Assembly: GCA_038213835.1 (NCBI GenBank)
Contig: JBBQSN010000174.1
Span: 1-6,647, forward strand
DNA: 6,647 bases
Direction of reading: 5' to 3'
DNA from: JBBQSN01 sp038213835
Lineage (GTDB): Bacteria > Actinomycetota > Actinomycetes > Actinomycetales > CAWJMD01
Of this stretch, positions 1-6,083 are shown piece after piece. The translations under genes were made by a program, and so were the position numbers. Within the stretch, counting starts at the first letter, position 1, and the number at the start of each line of letters is the position of its first letter. The notes under the pieces are model-generated. The model had not been told where the DNA came from. It made no database searches and saw only the letters and a list, made by a program, of their open reading frames with translations.

Positions 1-1234
1 CGAACGAGGTGATCACCGCGCCCGGGGCGTTGATCTGGGTCAGCTTGTGCGCGGTGTAGGTGAACGTGGTGCTGCGGTTGCGCTGGTCGACGATCGCGGT
101 CAGGTCCCCGGAGGAGTTGATCGTGACGTCCCACGTCCGAGACGTGGACACCGTGGCCGACTGGGAGAAGTAGTCCAGCTTCCCCGACCCGTCGATGCCC
201 GCCTCCAGCGTCCGCGACAGTGTCGGGCCCGCGCTCGAGACCGCCTCCAGCGGTGCACCGGCCGGGGCGTAGGAGATCGTGGTGGCGTTGCCGTCGCGGT
301 CCTTCAACGACGTCAACCGGCCTGCGGCGTTGAAGACCTGCACCTGCCGCGAGGTCCGGTCGGTCAGGGTCCACCCGGCCGGGGTGGTCGTCTTGACCAG
401 GTCCGACTTGAACCCGCCCGGTGCGGTATACGTCGTGGTCGACCCGGTGGCCAGCACGAACAGGCCGGTCTCCCCGCTCAGGCCGGTGTAGGTGACTGAC
501 CCGTCCGCGGCCTCGGCCAGCGCCACCCCGGATCCCGGGGTCATGATCCAGCCGTCGCCGACCGGCCCGGCCGAGCCGCCGGCGGCCACGCGCAGGCTGT
601 TGTACGCCAGGGCAACCGGGACCTGCCCGGTCACACCGTTCAGGGTGAACGCCGACGCGTTCACCAGCAGGTTGCCGGTGCCGACGTCGACCTGGGCCTT
701 GATCCGGTCCCCCACCCCGACGTCGACCCGGGTCGCACCCGAGCGCTGACCGGTGCCCAGCAACGGCGAGATCGTCGCCGACTGCAACACCGAGCTGGCT
801 GAGCACGACGTGCTGTCGCAGGCCTGGACCTGCCACTGGATCCCCTGCCCGGCCGGGGCCGCCGCCGGCAGCCGCAGCCTGGCCGTGCCGCCCGAGGTCA
901 CCGCCACCTGCGACGGTGCCGTCCCGTCGGCCAGGTTCCACGTCCCCGACCCGGTGGTGCGGGCGAAGAACTTCGCCGTCACCGTCCCACCATCCGGATC
1001 GGCGACCACTGCCGACAGCAGCGGCTTGTGCGAGGTCAGCTGCGTCGTGGCCAGCCCCGACGTCGGCACCGACGGCGTCGCCGCCACCGCCGGCAACCCC
1101 GACGCCGACACCACCAACGCCGCACCCAGCACCGACACGACCCCCCTCAGCGGACCACGCCGGGGCCTTCTCACCCCGCGGCCTGCAGCGGAGGCGATAG
1201 TGTGAAGAAGGTTGCGCGAAAACGATTCCGGCAT
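1..1234 (-). CDS. Secreted RHS/YD-repeat protein, N-terminal 411 residues (partial)
   Basis: The frame is open from ATG 1234 and runs off the left edge; only the N-terminal part is here. Residues 21-51 look like a long actinobacterial signal peptide: Arg-rich n-region (RRPRR), hydrophobic core GVVSVLGAALVV, and a likely signal peptidase site at AVA-A near 51. Residues 60-160 form a Thr/Ser/Ala-rich beta domain with a possible disulphide pair, C139/C144. Residues 171-235 carry the block typical of actinobacterial RHS N-termini (GVGDRIKAQVDVGTGNLLV, then LAYNSL and GDGWIM). YD-type repeats follow at about 298-325 (FNAAGRLTSLKDRDGNATTI) and 376-405 (GDLTAIVDQRNRSTTFTY). Family knowledge: such proteins are large exported shells that often carry a variable C-terminal toxin with an immunity gene after it; neither is visible, so toxin function is inference. 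The ATG has GGGGGTGG five bases upstream (1240-1247). A longer start at GTG 1348 is possible. Confidence 0.9.
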   Translation of the reverse strand, partial: MPESFSRNLLHTIASAAGRGVRRPRRGPLRGVVSVLGAALVVSASGLPAVAATPSVPTSGLATTQLTSHKPLLSAVVADPDGGTVTAKFFARTTGSGTWNLADGTAPSQVAVTSGGTARLRLPAAAPAGQGIQWQVQACDSTSCSASSVLQSATISPLLGTGQRSGATRVDVGVGDRIKAQVDVGTGNLLVNASAFTLNGVTGQVPVALAYNSLRVAAGGSAGPVGDGWIMTPGSGVALAEAADGSVTYTGLSGETGLFVLATGSTTTYTAPGGFKSDLVKTTTPAGWTLTDRTSRQVQVFNAAGRLTSLKDRDGNATTISYAPAGAPLEAVSSAGPTLSRTLEAGIDGSGKLDYFSQSATVSTSRTWDVTINSSGDLTAIVDQRNRSTTFTYTAHKLTQINAPGAVITSF

Positions 1235-1480
1235 GACAGCCACCCCCGTGCGCGTCCCGTCGTCGAGGACCCGAACCCCGAGCAAGAGGGACAGAACGAG
1301 CTGCGCACACGACACAGCCACCAGGGCATACACGGCAAGACCCGCCACCCGAACGGACCGAACAACTCAGGCATAACGGTCCGATGCTGCACAGAGTGAC
1401 GAGGCCTCAGAAAGTACCGCTAACGGTCGTTATCGGCCCGCGACAACCGTGGCGCCCGAACCCCAGGGCGTGCAGCGCGC
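1235..1480. other. Gap between two minus-strand genes with short repeats
   Basis: This 246-base stretch separates the small membrane gene from the RHS gene; both are transcribed leftward. It holds a 12-base inverted repeat at 1421-1432 (TAACG-GT-CGTTA) and an octamer TAACGGTC that occurs twice, at 1374-1381 and 1421-1428, 47 bases apart in the same orientation. On the minus strand TACTTT (1416-1411) fits the loose TANNNT -10 pattern, but no good -35 precedes it. The repeats could bind a regulator of the RHS gene; that is inference. Positions 1235-1366 are also open in the RHS frame. No RNA gene or other coding signal was found. Confidence 0.35.
1453..1470 (-). terminator. Weak hairpin just after the small membrane gene
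   Basis: CGCCC (1453-1457) and GGGCG (1466-1470) form a five-pair GC stem with an eight-base loop, starting 11 bases past the minus-strand stop codon at 1481-1483. There is no T-run after it. The position suits a terminator for the leftward gene, but a five-pair stem is weak in DNA this GC-rich, so chance is a real alternative. Confidence 0.25.
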
Positions 1481-1792
1481 TCAGGAGCTGCGCTTCTCAG
1501 CGAAGTACCAGCCGATGGCCACGCTCAGCAGTGTGTGGAACGGGGTGAGGACGAGGGCGAGGAGGCTGTCGTAGCGGGTCCAGACAGGGTCAGTTGCAAG
1601 CAACGCGACGACGCCAACAGCAACGGTCAAGGCGGCCGTGATGGTGAGAAGCAACATCGTGATCGAGAAGCGTTGGGACCTGAGGTCTGGCGGCCGGCGG
1701 AACCGGCCGAACGTTGCGTCGTTCTTCGACCGTGTCCAGGATCCCGCTCGGCTGCTCGACCTGCTGCGCCAGTTGAGCCGATGACCTGGCAC
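1481..1792 (-). CDS. Small two-helix membrane protein, unknown function; N-terminus uncertain
   Basis: I do not recognise the family. Read from GTG 1792 the product has 103 residues. Residues 46-67 form a clear membrane helix (core LLLTITAALTVAVGVVALLA), followed by a short polar link (TDPVWTRYD), a second hydrophobic segment at 77-97 ending GWYF, and a charged C-terminus (AEKRSS). Third positions are strongly G/C in this part, so it is real coding sequence. The first 40 residues are doubtful: they are Arg/Ser/Trp-rich, and the alternative frame over 1680-1787 reads more like protein (for example SGILDTVEERRNV). A one-base frameshift near 1680 would join it to the membrane part. GTG 1792 has no good ribosome binding site; ATG 1657 would give a 58-residue helices-only form. 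The gene is divergent from nfeD with about 95 bases between. It could be an intact gene with an unusual start, or a recent pseudogene. Confidence 0.5.
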   Translation of the reverse strand: MPGHRLNWRSRSSSRAGSWTRSKNDATFGRFRRPPDLRSQRFSITMLLLTITAALTVAVGVVALLATDPVWTRYDSLLALVLTPFHTLLSVAIGWYFAEKRSS

Positions 1793-1829
1793 GGATGCTG
1801 ACCGAGCCGGGGTGACGTCGGCCGGATCG

Positions 1830-1858
1830 GGAACCCCACGTACCTCCACCCCTACGAT
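1830..1858 (+). promoter_or_regulatory. Candidate promoter of the NfeD-SPFH operon
   Basis: TACGAT (1853-1858) fits the actinobacterial TANNNT -10 pattern and lies 17 bases after GGAACC (1830-1835), giving a start site near 1865 and a leader of about 20 bases before GTG 1887. GGAAC resembles the -35 of ECF sigma factors, and some NfeD/flotillin operons such as Bacillus yuaF-floT are ECF (SigW) controlled. However, no CGTN-type -10 sits at ECF spacing here, so the ECF idea is weak. Confidence 0.3.
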
Positions 1859-1871
1859 GGTCCGAGAGCTC

Positions 1872-1880
1872 GGGGAGGAG
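1872..1880 (+). promoter_or_regulatory. Strong ribosome binding site that sets the NfeD start
   Basis: GGGGAGGAG ends six bases before GTG 1887. This is the best Shine-Dalgarno match near this gene, and it selects GTG 1887 over in-frame ATG 1857 and GTG 1812, which lack such a site. Confidence 0.8.
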
Positions 1881-1886
1881 CACCTG

Positions 1887-2366
1887 GTGGAGTGGTTGCA
1901 GGAGACGCAGTGGCTGGCGTGGGTCGGTGGAGCGCTGGTCCTCGGCCTGATCGAGGTCGCCTCGCTCGACCTGGTCTTCATCATGCTCAGCACCGGTGCA
2001 CTGGCCGCGGCTCTCGCGGCCTTCGTGGGCGCCACCTTCCCCGTCCAGGTGATCGTCTTCGTCCTGACCTCGGCGGTGCTGCTGCTGGGTGCCCGGCCGC
2101 TCGCGCTGCGCAGGCTGAAGCCGGCCGGGGCCGAGCAGAGGACGGGGGCGGCCGCCCACGTGGGGCGTGCGGCCGAGGTGCTTGCGCCGGTCGACGGGCG
2201 TACCGGCCTGGTGAAGCTCGCCGGTGAGACCTGGAGCGCCCGCAGCGCCGACCCCTCACACACCTTCACCGCCGGGGAGACGGTCGTCATCGTGCGGATC
2301 GACGGTGCCACCGCCCTGGTGGCCTCCCCGACGCAGCAGACCCCCGACCTCGAGGAGAGGCCCTGA
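1887..2366 (+). CDS. NfeD-like membrane protein (short form, OB-fold C-terminus)
   Basis: This 159-residue integral membrane protein has three closely packed hydrophobic segments at about 8-26, 29-47 and 52-70, ending in a basic stop-transfer (ARPLALRRLK). A soluble domain follows at about 91-147 with the NfeD pattern: HVGRAAEVLAP, GRTGLVKLAGETWSA, and a final strand TVVIVRIDGATALV, the usual beta-barrel (OB-fold). It lacks the N-terminal ClpP-like serine protease of long NfeD proteins, so it is the short form. Short NfeD proteins are encoded with SPFH/stomatin partners and are thought to bind or scaffold them at the membrane; M. tuberculosis Rv1487 and E. coli YbbJ are comparable. The stop overlaps the next gene's start by one base (TGATG at 2364-2368), which implies translational coupling. 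The domain architecture and partner gene make the call secure; the biochemical role in actinobacteria is little known. Confidence 0.92.
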   Translation: MEWLQETQWLAWVGGALVLGLIEVASLDLVFIMLSTGALAAALAAFVGATFPVQVIVFVLTSAVLLLGARPLALRRLKPAGAEQRTGAAAHVGRAAEVLAPVDGRTGLVKLAGETWSARSADPSHTFTAGETVVIVRIDGATALVASPTQQTPDLEERP

Positions 2367-3538
2367 TGGACTCGATCGGCGACATCGCCCTGTACCTGGT
2401 CCTGTTCCTGCTGATCGCCTTCACGGTGATGGCGCTGATCCGGGCGGTCCGGATCGTGCCGCAGGCGACCGCGGTCATCGTGGAGCGGCTCGGCCGGTAC
2501 TCGCGCACCCTCGACGCCGGCCTGCACTTCCTGATCCCGTTCATGGACAGGGCGCGCGCCAACGTCGACCTGCGCGAGCAGGTGGTGTCCTTCCCGCCCC
2601 AGCCCGTGATCACCTCGGACAACCTCGTCGTCAGCATCGACACCGTCATCTACTTCCAGCCCACCGATCCGAAGGCGGCGACCTACGAGATCGCCAACTA
2701 CATCATGGGCATCGAGCAGCTCACCGTGACGACGCTGCGCAACGTGATCGGGTCCCTGGACCTCGAGCAGACCCTGACCAGCCGGGACCAGATCAACGGC
2801 CAGCTGCGAGGGGTGCTCGACGACGCGACCGGGCGCTGGGGCATCAGGGTGAACCGGGTCGAGCTCAAGGCCATCGACCCGCCGGCCAGCGTGCAGGACT
2901 CGATGGAGAAGCAGATGCGGGCCGAGCGCGACCGGCGCGCGACGATCCTGCACGCGGAGGGCGTCAAGCAGGCGCAGATCCTGACGGCCGAGGGCGAGAA
3001 GCAGGCCGCGATCCTCACCGCCGAGGGCACGGCGCAGGCGGCGATCCTCAACGCGCAGGGCGAGTCGCGCGCCATCCTGCAGGTCTTCGACGCGATCCAC
3101 CGGGGCAACCCCGACTCCAAGCTGCTGGCCTACCAGTACCTGCAGATGCTGCCCCAGATCGCTCAGGGGGAGTCGAACAAGATGTGGATCATCCCGACCG
3201 AGCTCACCCAGGCCCTGCGCGGCATCGGGTCCGCGCTGGGCGCCGACACGGGCGGCGGCTCGGGCGGCCTCGACCAGGCACCGGCGGGCATCCGGGAGAA
3301 CGACCTGGGCGAGAGGTTCGAGGTCGAGATGGAGGAGTTCAGTCTCGAGGACCCTGCCGAGGCCCTGAAGAAGGCCCGTGCCGAAGCGGCCGGCGCCACC
3401 GAGGAGGCCGAGCGCTCGCGCCAGACCACCACGGGTCGCGGCCTCGGTGGCAAGGACCTGCGCACGGGCGCACCCACGGGCAGCACCGACGGCACCGGTG
3501 AGGACGGCTCCGCAGGATCCGGCCACGGGCTCGGGTGA
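2366..3538 (+). CDS. SPFH/Band 7 (stomatin/QmcA-like) membrane protein
   Basis: This 390-residue protein has one N-terminal membrane anchor (about 7-28) followed by the SPFH domain at about 29-190. Family landmarks are RIVPQATAVIVERLGRYSRTL (29-49, key residues P32, E40, G43, Y45), GLHFLIPFMD (52-61), VVSIDTVIYF (88-97), LRNVIGSLDLEQTL (124-137), SRDQIN (139-144) and WGIRVNRVELKAIDPP (158-173). Residues 194-237 are four 11-residue units of an alpha-helical coiled coil. The region up to about 290 matches E. coli QmcA and M. tuberculosis Rv1488 in order and spacing. A Gly/Ser/Thr-rich, probably disordered tail of roughly 95 residues follows, which QmcA lacks. SPFH proteins form ring- or cage-like oligomers at the membrane and often regulate FtsH-type proteases; that role is inferred. 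Translation starts at ATG 2366 behind GAGGAGAGG (2352-2360), coupled to the NfeD gene. Confidence 0.95.
   Translation: MDSIGDIALYLVLFLLIAFTVMALIRAVRIVPQATAVIVERLGRYSRTLDAGLHFLIPFMDRARANVDLREQVVSFPPQPVITSDNLVVSIDTVIYFQPTDPKAATYEIANYIMGIEQLTVTTLRNVIGSLDLEQTLTSRDQINGQLRGVLDDATGRWGIRVNRVELKAIDPPASVQDSMEKQMRAERDRRATILHAEGVKQAQILTAEGEKQAAILTAEGTAQAAILNAQGESRAILQVFDAIHRGNPDSKLLAYQYLQMLPQIAQGESNKMWIIPTELTQALRGIGSALGADTGGGSGGLDQAPAGIRENDLGERFEVEMEEFSLEDPAEALKKARAEAAGATEEAERSRQTTTGRGLGGKDLRTGAPTGSTDGTGEDGSAGSGHGLG
2945..3076 (+). repeat. Four tandem 33-base units encoding an 11-residue coiled-coil repeat
   Basis: Units start at 2945, 2978, 3011 and 3044 and encode residues 194-204, 205-215, 216-226 and 227-237 of the SPFH protein. 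The pattern is IL-x-AEG-xx-QA-x, with the fourth unit diverged (AQG, SRA). The period of 11 matches a right-handed or straight coiled coil (hendecad), as known in the C-terminal helix of stomatin-like proteins. The DNA units remain visibly similar, so slippage could change copy number. Confidence 0.85.
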
Positions 3539-3548
3539 CTGACCGGCC

Positions 3549-3584
3549 TGACCACGGGACCCTGAGCCTCGCGGTCCTTGGTCA
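3549..3584 (+). terminator. Hairpin between the SPFH and GH3 genes
   Basis: TGACCA (3549-3554) pairs with TGGTCA (3579-3584), and GGACC (3557-3561) pairs with GGTCC (3573-3577); between them C3555 is bulged and G3556 can pair with T3578. This gives a 12-pair stem with an 11-base loop, beginning 10 bases after the SPFH stop at 3538. There is no T-run, as is common for GC-rich actinobacterial terminators. It probably ends the NfeD-SPFH transcript and insulates the GH3 gene. Confidence 0.5.
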
Positions 3585-3596
3585 CTGCATACCGTC

Positions 3597-3602
3597 TAGC
3601 GT
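3597..3602 (+). promoter_or_regulatory. Candidate -10 element for a leaderless GH3 transcript
   Basis: TAGCGT fits TANNNT and ends exactly six bases before GTG 3609, the spacing expected when transcription starts at the first base of the start codon. There is no Shine-Dalgarno sequence between 3597 and 3608, and an in-frame TAG at 3597-3599 excludes any longer start. No convincing -35 is visible. A second TANNNT (TACCGT, 3590-3595) overlaps the region and would give a short leader instead. Confidence 0.45.
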
Positions 3603-3608
3603 GACGGT

Positions 3609-5993
3609 GTGGACGACACCGCACGGATCGCCGCTCTCCCGCTCGAGGACAAGGTCCGGCTCCTGACCGGGGCCGACATGTTCACCCTGCACGGGGAGGA
3701 GCGGCTCGGCCTGGCGCCGATGGCCTTCTCAGACGGTCCCACCGGGGTGCGCGGCCTGAAGTTCGTCGGTGGCGGCGAGGTGGCGCTGCTGCCGAACGCG
3801 ACCCTGCTCGCGCAGTCCTGGGACGAGGACGTCGCCCACGAGGTGGGCGAGCTGCTGGCCGACGAGGCGGAGCGCCAGCACATCCATGTGGTGCTCGGCC
3901 CCACCATCAACCTGCACCGCTCCCCCCTGGGCGGACGGCTGTTCGAGGCGTACTCCGAGGACCCGCTGCTCACCGGCCGGCTCGCTGCCGCGTACGTGCG
4001 CGGCATGCAGGGCCGTCGGGTCGGTGCGTGCCTGAAGCACCTGGTGGCGAACGAGTCCGAGACCGAACGCACCACCGTGAACAGCGTGGTCGACGAGGCG
4101 ACGCTGCGCGAGGCCTACCTGCTGCCGTTCGAGATCGCGGTGCAGGACGCCGACCCGTGGTCGGTGATGGCGGCCTACAACGACGTCAACGGCGTGCCCG
4201 CCACCGAGCAGCAGCACGTGAACACCGAGGTTCTCAAGCAGGAGTGGGGCTGGACCGGCCTGGTCATGTCCGACTGGTTCGCCACGAAGTCCGCCGGTCC
4301 CGCGGCCAACGGTGGCCTCGACCTCGTGATGCCCGGCCCGCACGGCCCCTGGGGCGAGGCGCTCGTCGCGGCCGTGCGCAGCGGCGAGGTCGACGAGTCC
4401 GTGGTCGACGACCACCTCGCGCGGCTCCTCGTCCTCGCCGAGCGGGTCGGTGCGCTCGACGAGGAGCGCACCTGGCGGGACGTGCCGGGGCCCACCGACC
4501 CTGGTCGGCGCGAACAGCTGGTCCGGCTGGCCGCTTCTTCGATGACGGTCCTCACCAACGACGGCGTGCTGCCGCTCGACCCCGGGCTGCAGGTGGCGCT
4601 GCTCGGCCGGCCCGCGGTCGAGACCATCTGCATGGGAGGCGGTTCCGCGCAGGTGACCCCGCCGCACCAGGTCTCGGTGGCGCAGGGTCTCGGAGTGCGG
4701 GTCGACGCCCTCGCCGTCGTCGACGGCGTCGAGGTGCGCGACCGCCCGGTCCCCGCCGAGGTGTCCGTCCTCACCGACCCGCAGACGGGGGAGCCGGGCA
4801 TGCGGGTGCGCGCCTGGGCCGCCGACGGCCGGCTGCTGTCCGACGCGCACGTCGCGTCGGCGTCGGCCACCTTCGGCGTCGACGACGACCTGCCCGAGCT
4901 GCCGACGCGGGCCGTGCTGAGCGCGCGCGTGCGGGTTGACGGCGCGGCCCGCGTCGGCGTCCTCGGCGTCGGCCGCTGGTCGGTCCGGGTGGGCCGCGAG
5001 ACCCACGGGATCGAGCTCGGTCTCACCGGCGCCGACCCCGGCGAGGCGCTGCTGCGCCCGCCCGCCTGGACGACTGACGTCGGAACCGGCGACGTTGAGG
5101 TCGAGGCCGAGGTGGCCGTTCCCGCAACGGGTTTCGGCCGCTTCGCTCTGGTCGCGCGCAGCGCCCCACGGCTGCTGGCCGACGTCCTGGCCGAGGCGGC
5201 CCACGAGGCCGAGGGCTGCGACGTCGCGGTCGTGGTGGTCGGCCTCACCGAGGAGCAGGAGACCGAGGCGGCCGACAAGACCACGCTCGTCCTGCCCGGT
5301 GACCAGGACGCCCTCGTCCGGGTGGTCGCCGGCGCCGCACCGCGCACGGTCGTCGTCGTCAACTCCGCCACCCCGGTGCTGATGCCCTGGCTCGACGAGG
5401 TCGACGCCGTGCTCTGGGTCGGGCTACCCGGCCAGGAGGGTGGCCACGCCGTCGCCGAGGCGCTGCTGGGCAGGATCGAGCCGGCCGGACGGCTGGTCAC
5501 GTCCTTCCCCTCGGCAGACGGCGCCGCCCCCGCCTGGCAGGTCGTGCCGACCGACGGGGCGCTGGAGTACTCCGACGGCTCGTTCGTGGGGTACCGCGGC
5601 TACGAGGCCGGACGCGCTGCGGCACCCGCGTTCTGGCTCGGTCACGGCCTCGGCCTGGCCACCTGGGCCTACGGGACCCCCACGGCCTCGCGCCAGGACG
5701 GCGTCGTCGTCGTCGAGGTCGAGGTGAGGAACACCGCGCACCGCGACTCCACCGAGGTCGTGCAGGTCTACTACCGCCCGGTCGAGCCCGACCAACCGGT
5801 GCGGCTGGTGGGGTGGACGCGCATCGCCGTCGCGGCGGGCGCTTCGGCCAACGCGCAGGTCCGGTGCGACCCGCGGGTGTGGCGGCGGTGGGGCGACGAC
5901 GGCTGGGTCGCCCTCCGCGACGACGGCGAGCTGCTCGTCGCCCGAGGACTGGGCGACGTGCGCGCCAGCTGCCGGCTCATCGCCGTCGGTTGA
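3609..5993 (+). CDS. Glycoside hydrolase family 3 beta-glucosidase-type enzyme
   Basis: This 794-residue enzyme should hydrolyse terminal beta-linked sugars with retention of configuration; beta-glucosidase is the likeliest activity, but GH3 specificity varies. The N-terminal TIM barrel (about 1-280) shows SDGPTGVRG (41-49), GPTINLHRSPLGGRLFEAYS (97-116), CLKHLVANESE (141-151, with the K-H pair) and VMSDW (219-223), where D222 is the expected nucleophile. The alpha/beta sandwich includes GGGSAQVTPP (343-352) and GLTEEQETEAADKTTLVLPG (545-564), where E551 is the probable acid/base. Residues about 390-520 form the diverged PA14-like insertion found in this subfamily, and about 698-785 the C-terminal fibronectin III-like domain. 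There is no signal peptide or membrane segment, so it should act in the cytosol on imported oligosaccharides or glycosides. Length is usual for the family. It stands alone, with no transporter or LacI regulator in the window. The start is GTG 3609. Confidence 0.95.
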   Translation: MDDTARIAALPLEDKVRLLTGADMFTLHGEERLGLAPMAFSDGPTGVRGLKFVGGGEVALLPNATLLAQSWDEDVAHEVGELLADEAERQHIHVVLGPTINLHRSPLGGRLFEAYSEDPLLTGRLAAAYVRGMQGRRVGACLKHLVANESETERTTVNSVVDEATLREAYLLPFEIAVQDADPWSVMAAYNDVNGVPATEQQHVNTEVLKQEWGWTGLVMSDWFATKSAGPAANGGLDLVMPGPHGPWGEALVAAVRSGEVDESVVDDHLARLLVLAERVGALDEERTWRDVPGPTDPGRREQLVRLAASSMTVLTNDGVLPLDPGLQVALLGRPAVETICMGGGSAQVTPPHQVSVAQGLGVRVDALAVVDGVEVRDRPVPAEVSVLTDPQTGEPGMRVRAWAADGRLLSDAHVASASATFGVDDDLPELPTRAVLSARVRVDGAARVGVLGVGRWSVRVGRETHGIELGLTGADPGEALLRPPAWTTDVGTGDVEVEAEVAVPATGFGRFALVARSAPRLLADVLAEAAHEAEGCDVAVVVVGLTEEQETEAADKTTLVLPGDQDALVRVVAGAAPRTVVVVNSATPVLMPWLDEVDAVLWVGLPGQEGGHAVAEALLGRIEPAGRLVTSFPSADGAAPAWQVVPTDGALEYSDGSFVGYRGYEAGRAAAPAFWLGHGLGLATWAYGTPTASRQDGVVVVEVEVRNTAHRDSTEVVQVYYRPVEPDQPVRLVGWTRIAVAAGASANAQVRCDPRVWRRWGDDGWVALRDDGELLVARGLGDVRASCRLIAVG

Positions 5994-6016
5994 GCGACTC
6001 CCAGCCGTGGGTCATC

Positions 6017-6083
6017 CTCCGCGAGTGTGAGCTTCGCGTGCGGCGCGCCCGGCGAGTCGTGCGCGCGGCTCACACTCGCGGGG
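6017..6083 (+). terminator. Long imperfect palindrome between convergent genes
   Basis: A perfect 14-base inverted repeat (CCGCGAGTGTGAGC, 6019-6032, against 6068-6081) continues inward in the same register almost to its centre at 6050. Of 30 base-pair positions, 24 are Watson-Crick, four are G-U in plus-strand RNA (6033/6067, 6039/6061, 6040/6060, 6043/6057) and two mismatch (6034/6066, 6045/6055), leaving a three-base loop at 6049-6051. Two outer positions (one wobble, one pair) extend it to 6017-6083. It starts 23 bases after the GH3 stop and includes the stop codon of the leftward PLP-protein gene (6070-6072). It likely terminates the GH3 transcript and possibly the converging one; it may also be a dispersed repeat. 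Confidence 0.7.

Noticed and set aside
753..1205. Plus-strand open frames over the left end (47-499, 753-1205, 1028-1399)
   Set aside because: They lie opposite the RHS gene, whose minus-strand translation shows a signal peptide and YD repeats; the plus-strand products are Pro/Arg/Thr-rich shadows.
1171..1392. A 73-codon minus-strand open frame with Cys/Trp-rich product at the RHS start
   Set aside because: It overlaps the RHS N-terminus in another frame, has no convincing ribosome binding site and shows unlikely composition.
1812..1886. Longer NfeD starts at GTG 1812 or ATG 1857
   Set aside because: The extra residues are not hydrophobic or conserved-looking, and a strong ribosome binding site at 1872-1880 points to GTG 1887. 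ATG 1857 also overlaps the candidate -10.
2945..3076. The 33-base tandem units as a CRISPR-like or satellite array
   Set aside because: The units are contiguous, in frame, lack spacers and encode the known coiled-coil repeat of stomatin-like proteins.
1481..3526. A 681-codon open frame on the minus strand across the NfeD and SPFH genes
   Set aside because: Only its last part (below about 1792) has coding character. The rest is antisense to two well-recognised genes and is open because GC-rich codon bias removes stops from the opposite strand; its composition is Arg/Gly/His/Asp-rich with no domain.
3729..5204. A 491-codon minus-strand open frame opposite the GH3 gene, with another at 4175-5500
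   Set aside because: Both are shadows of the GH3 coding frame; the translations are low-complexity His/Arg/Gly- or Ser/Thr/Arg-rich and have no recognisable domain.
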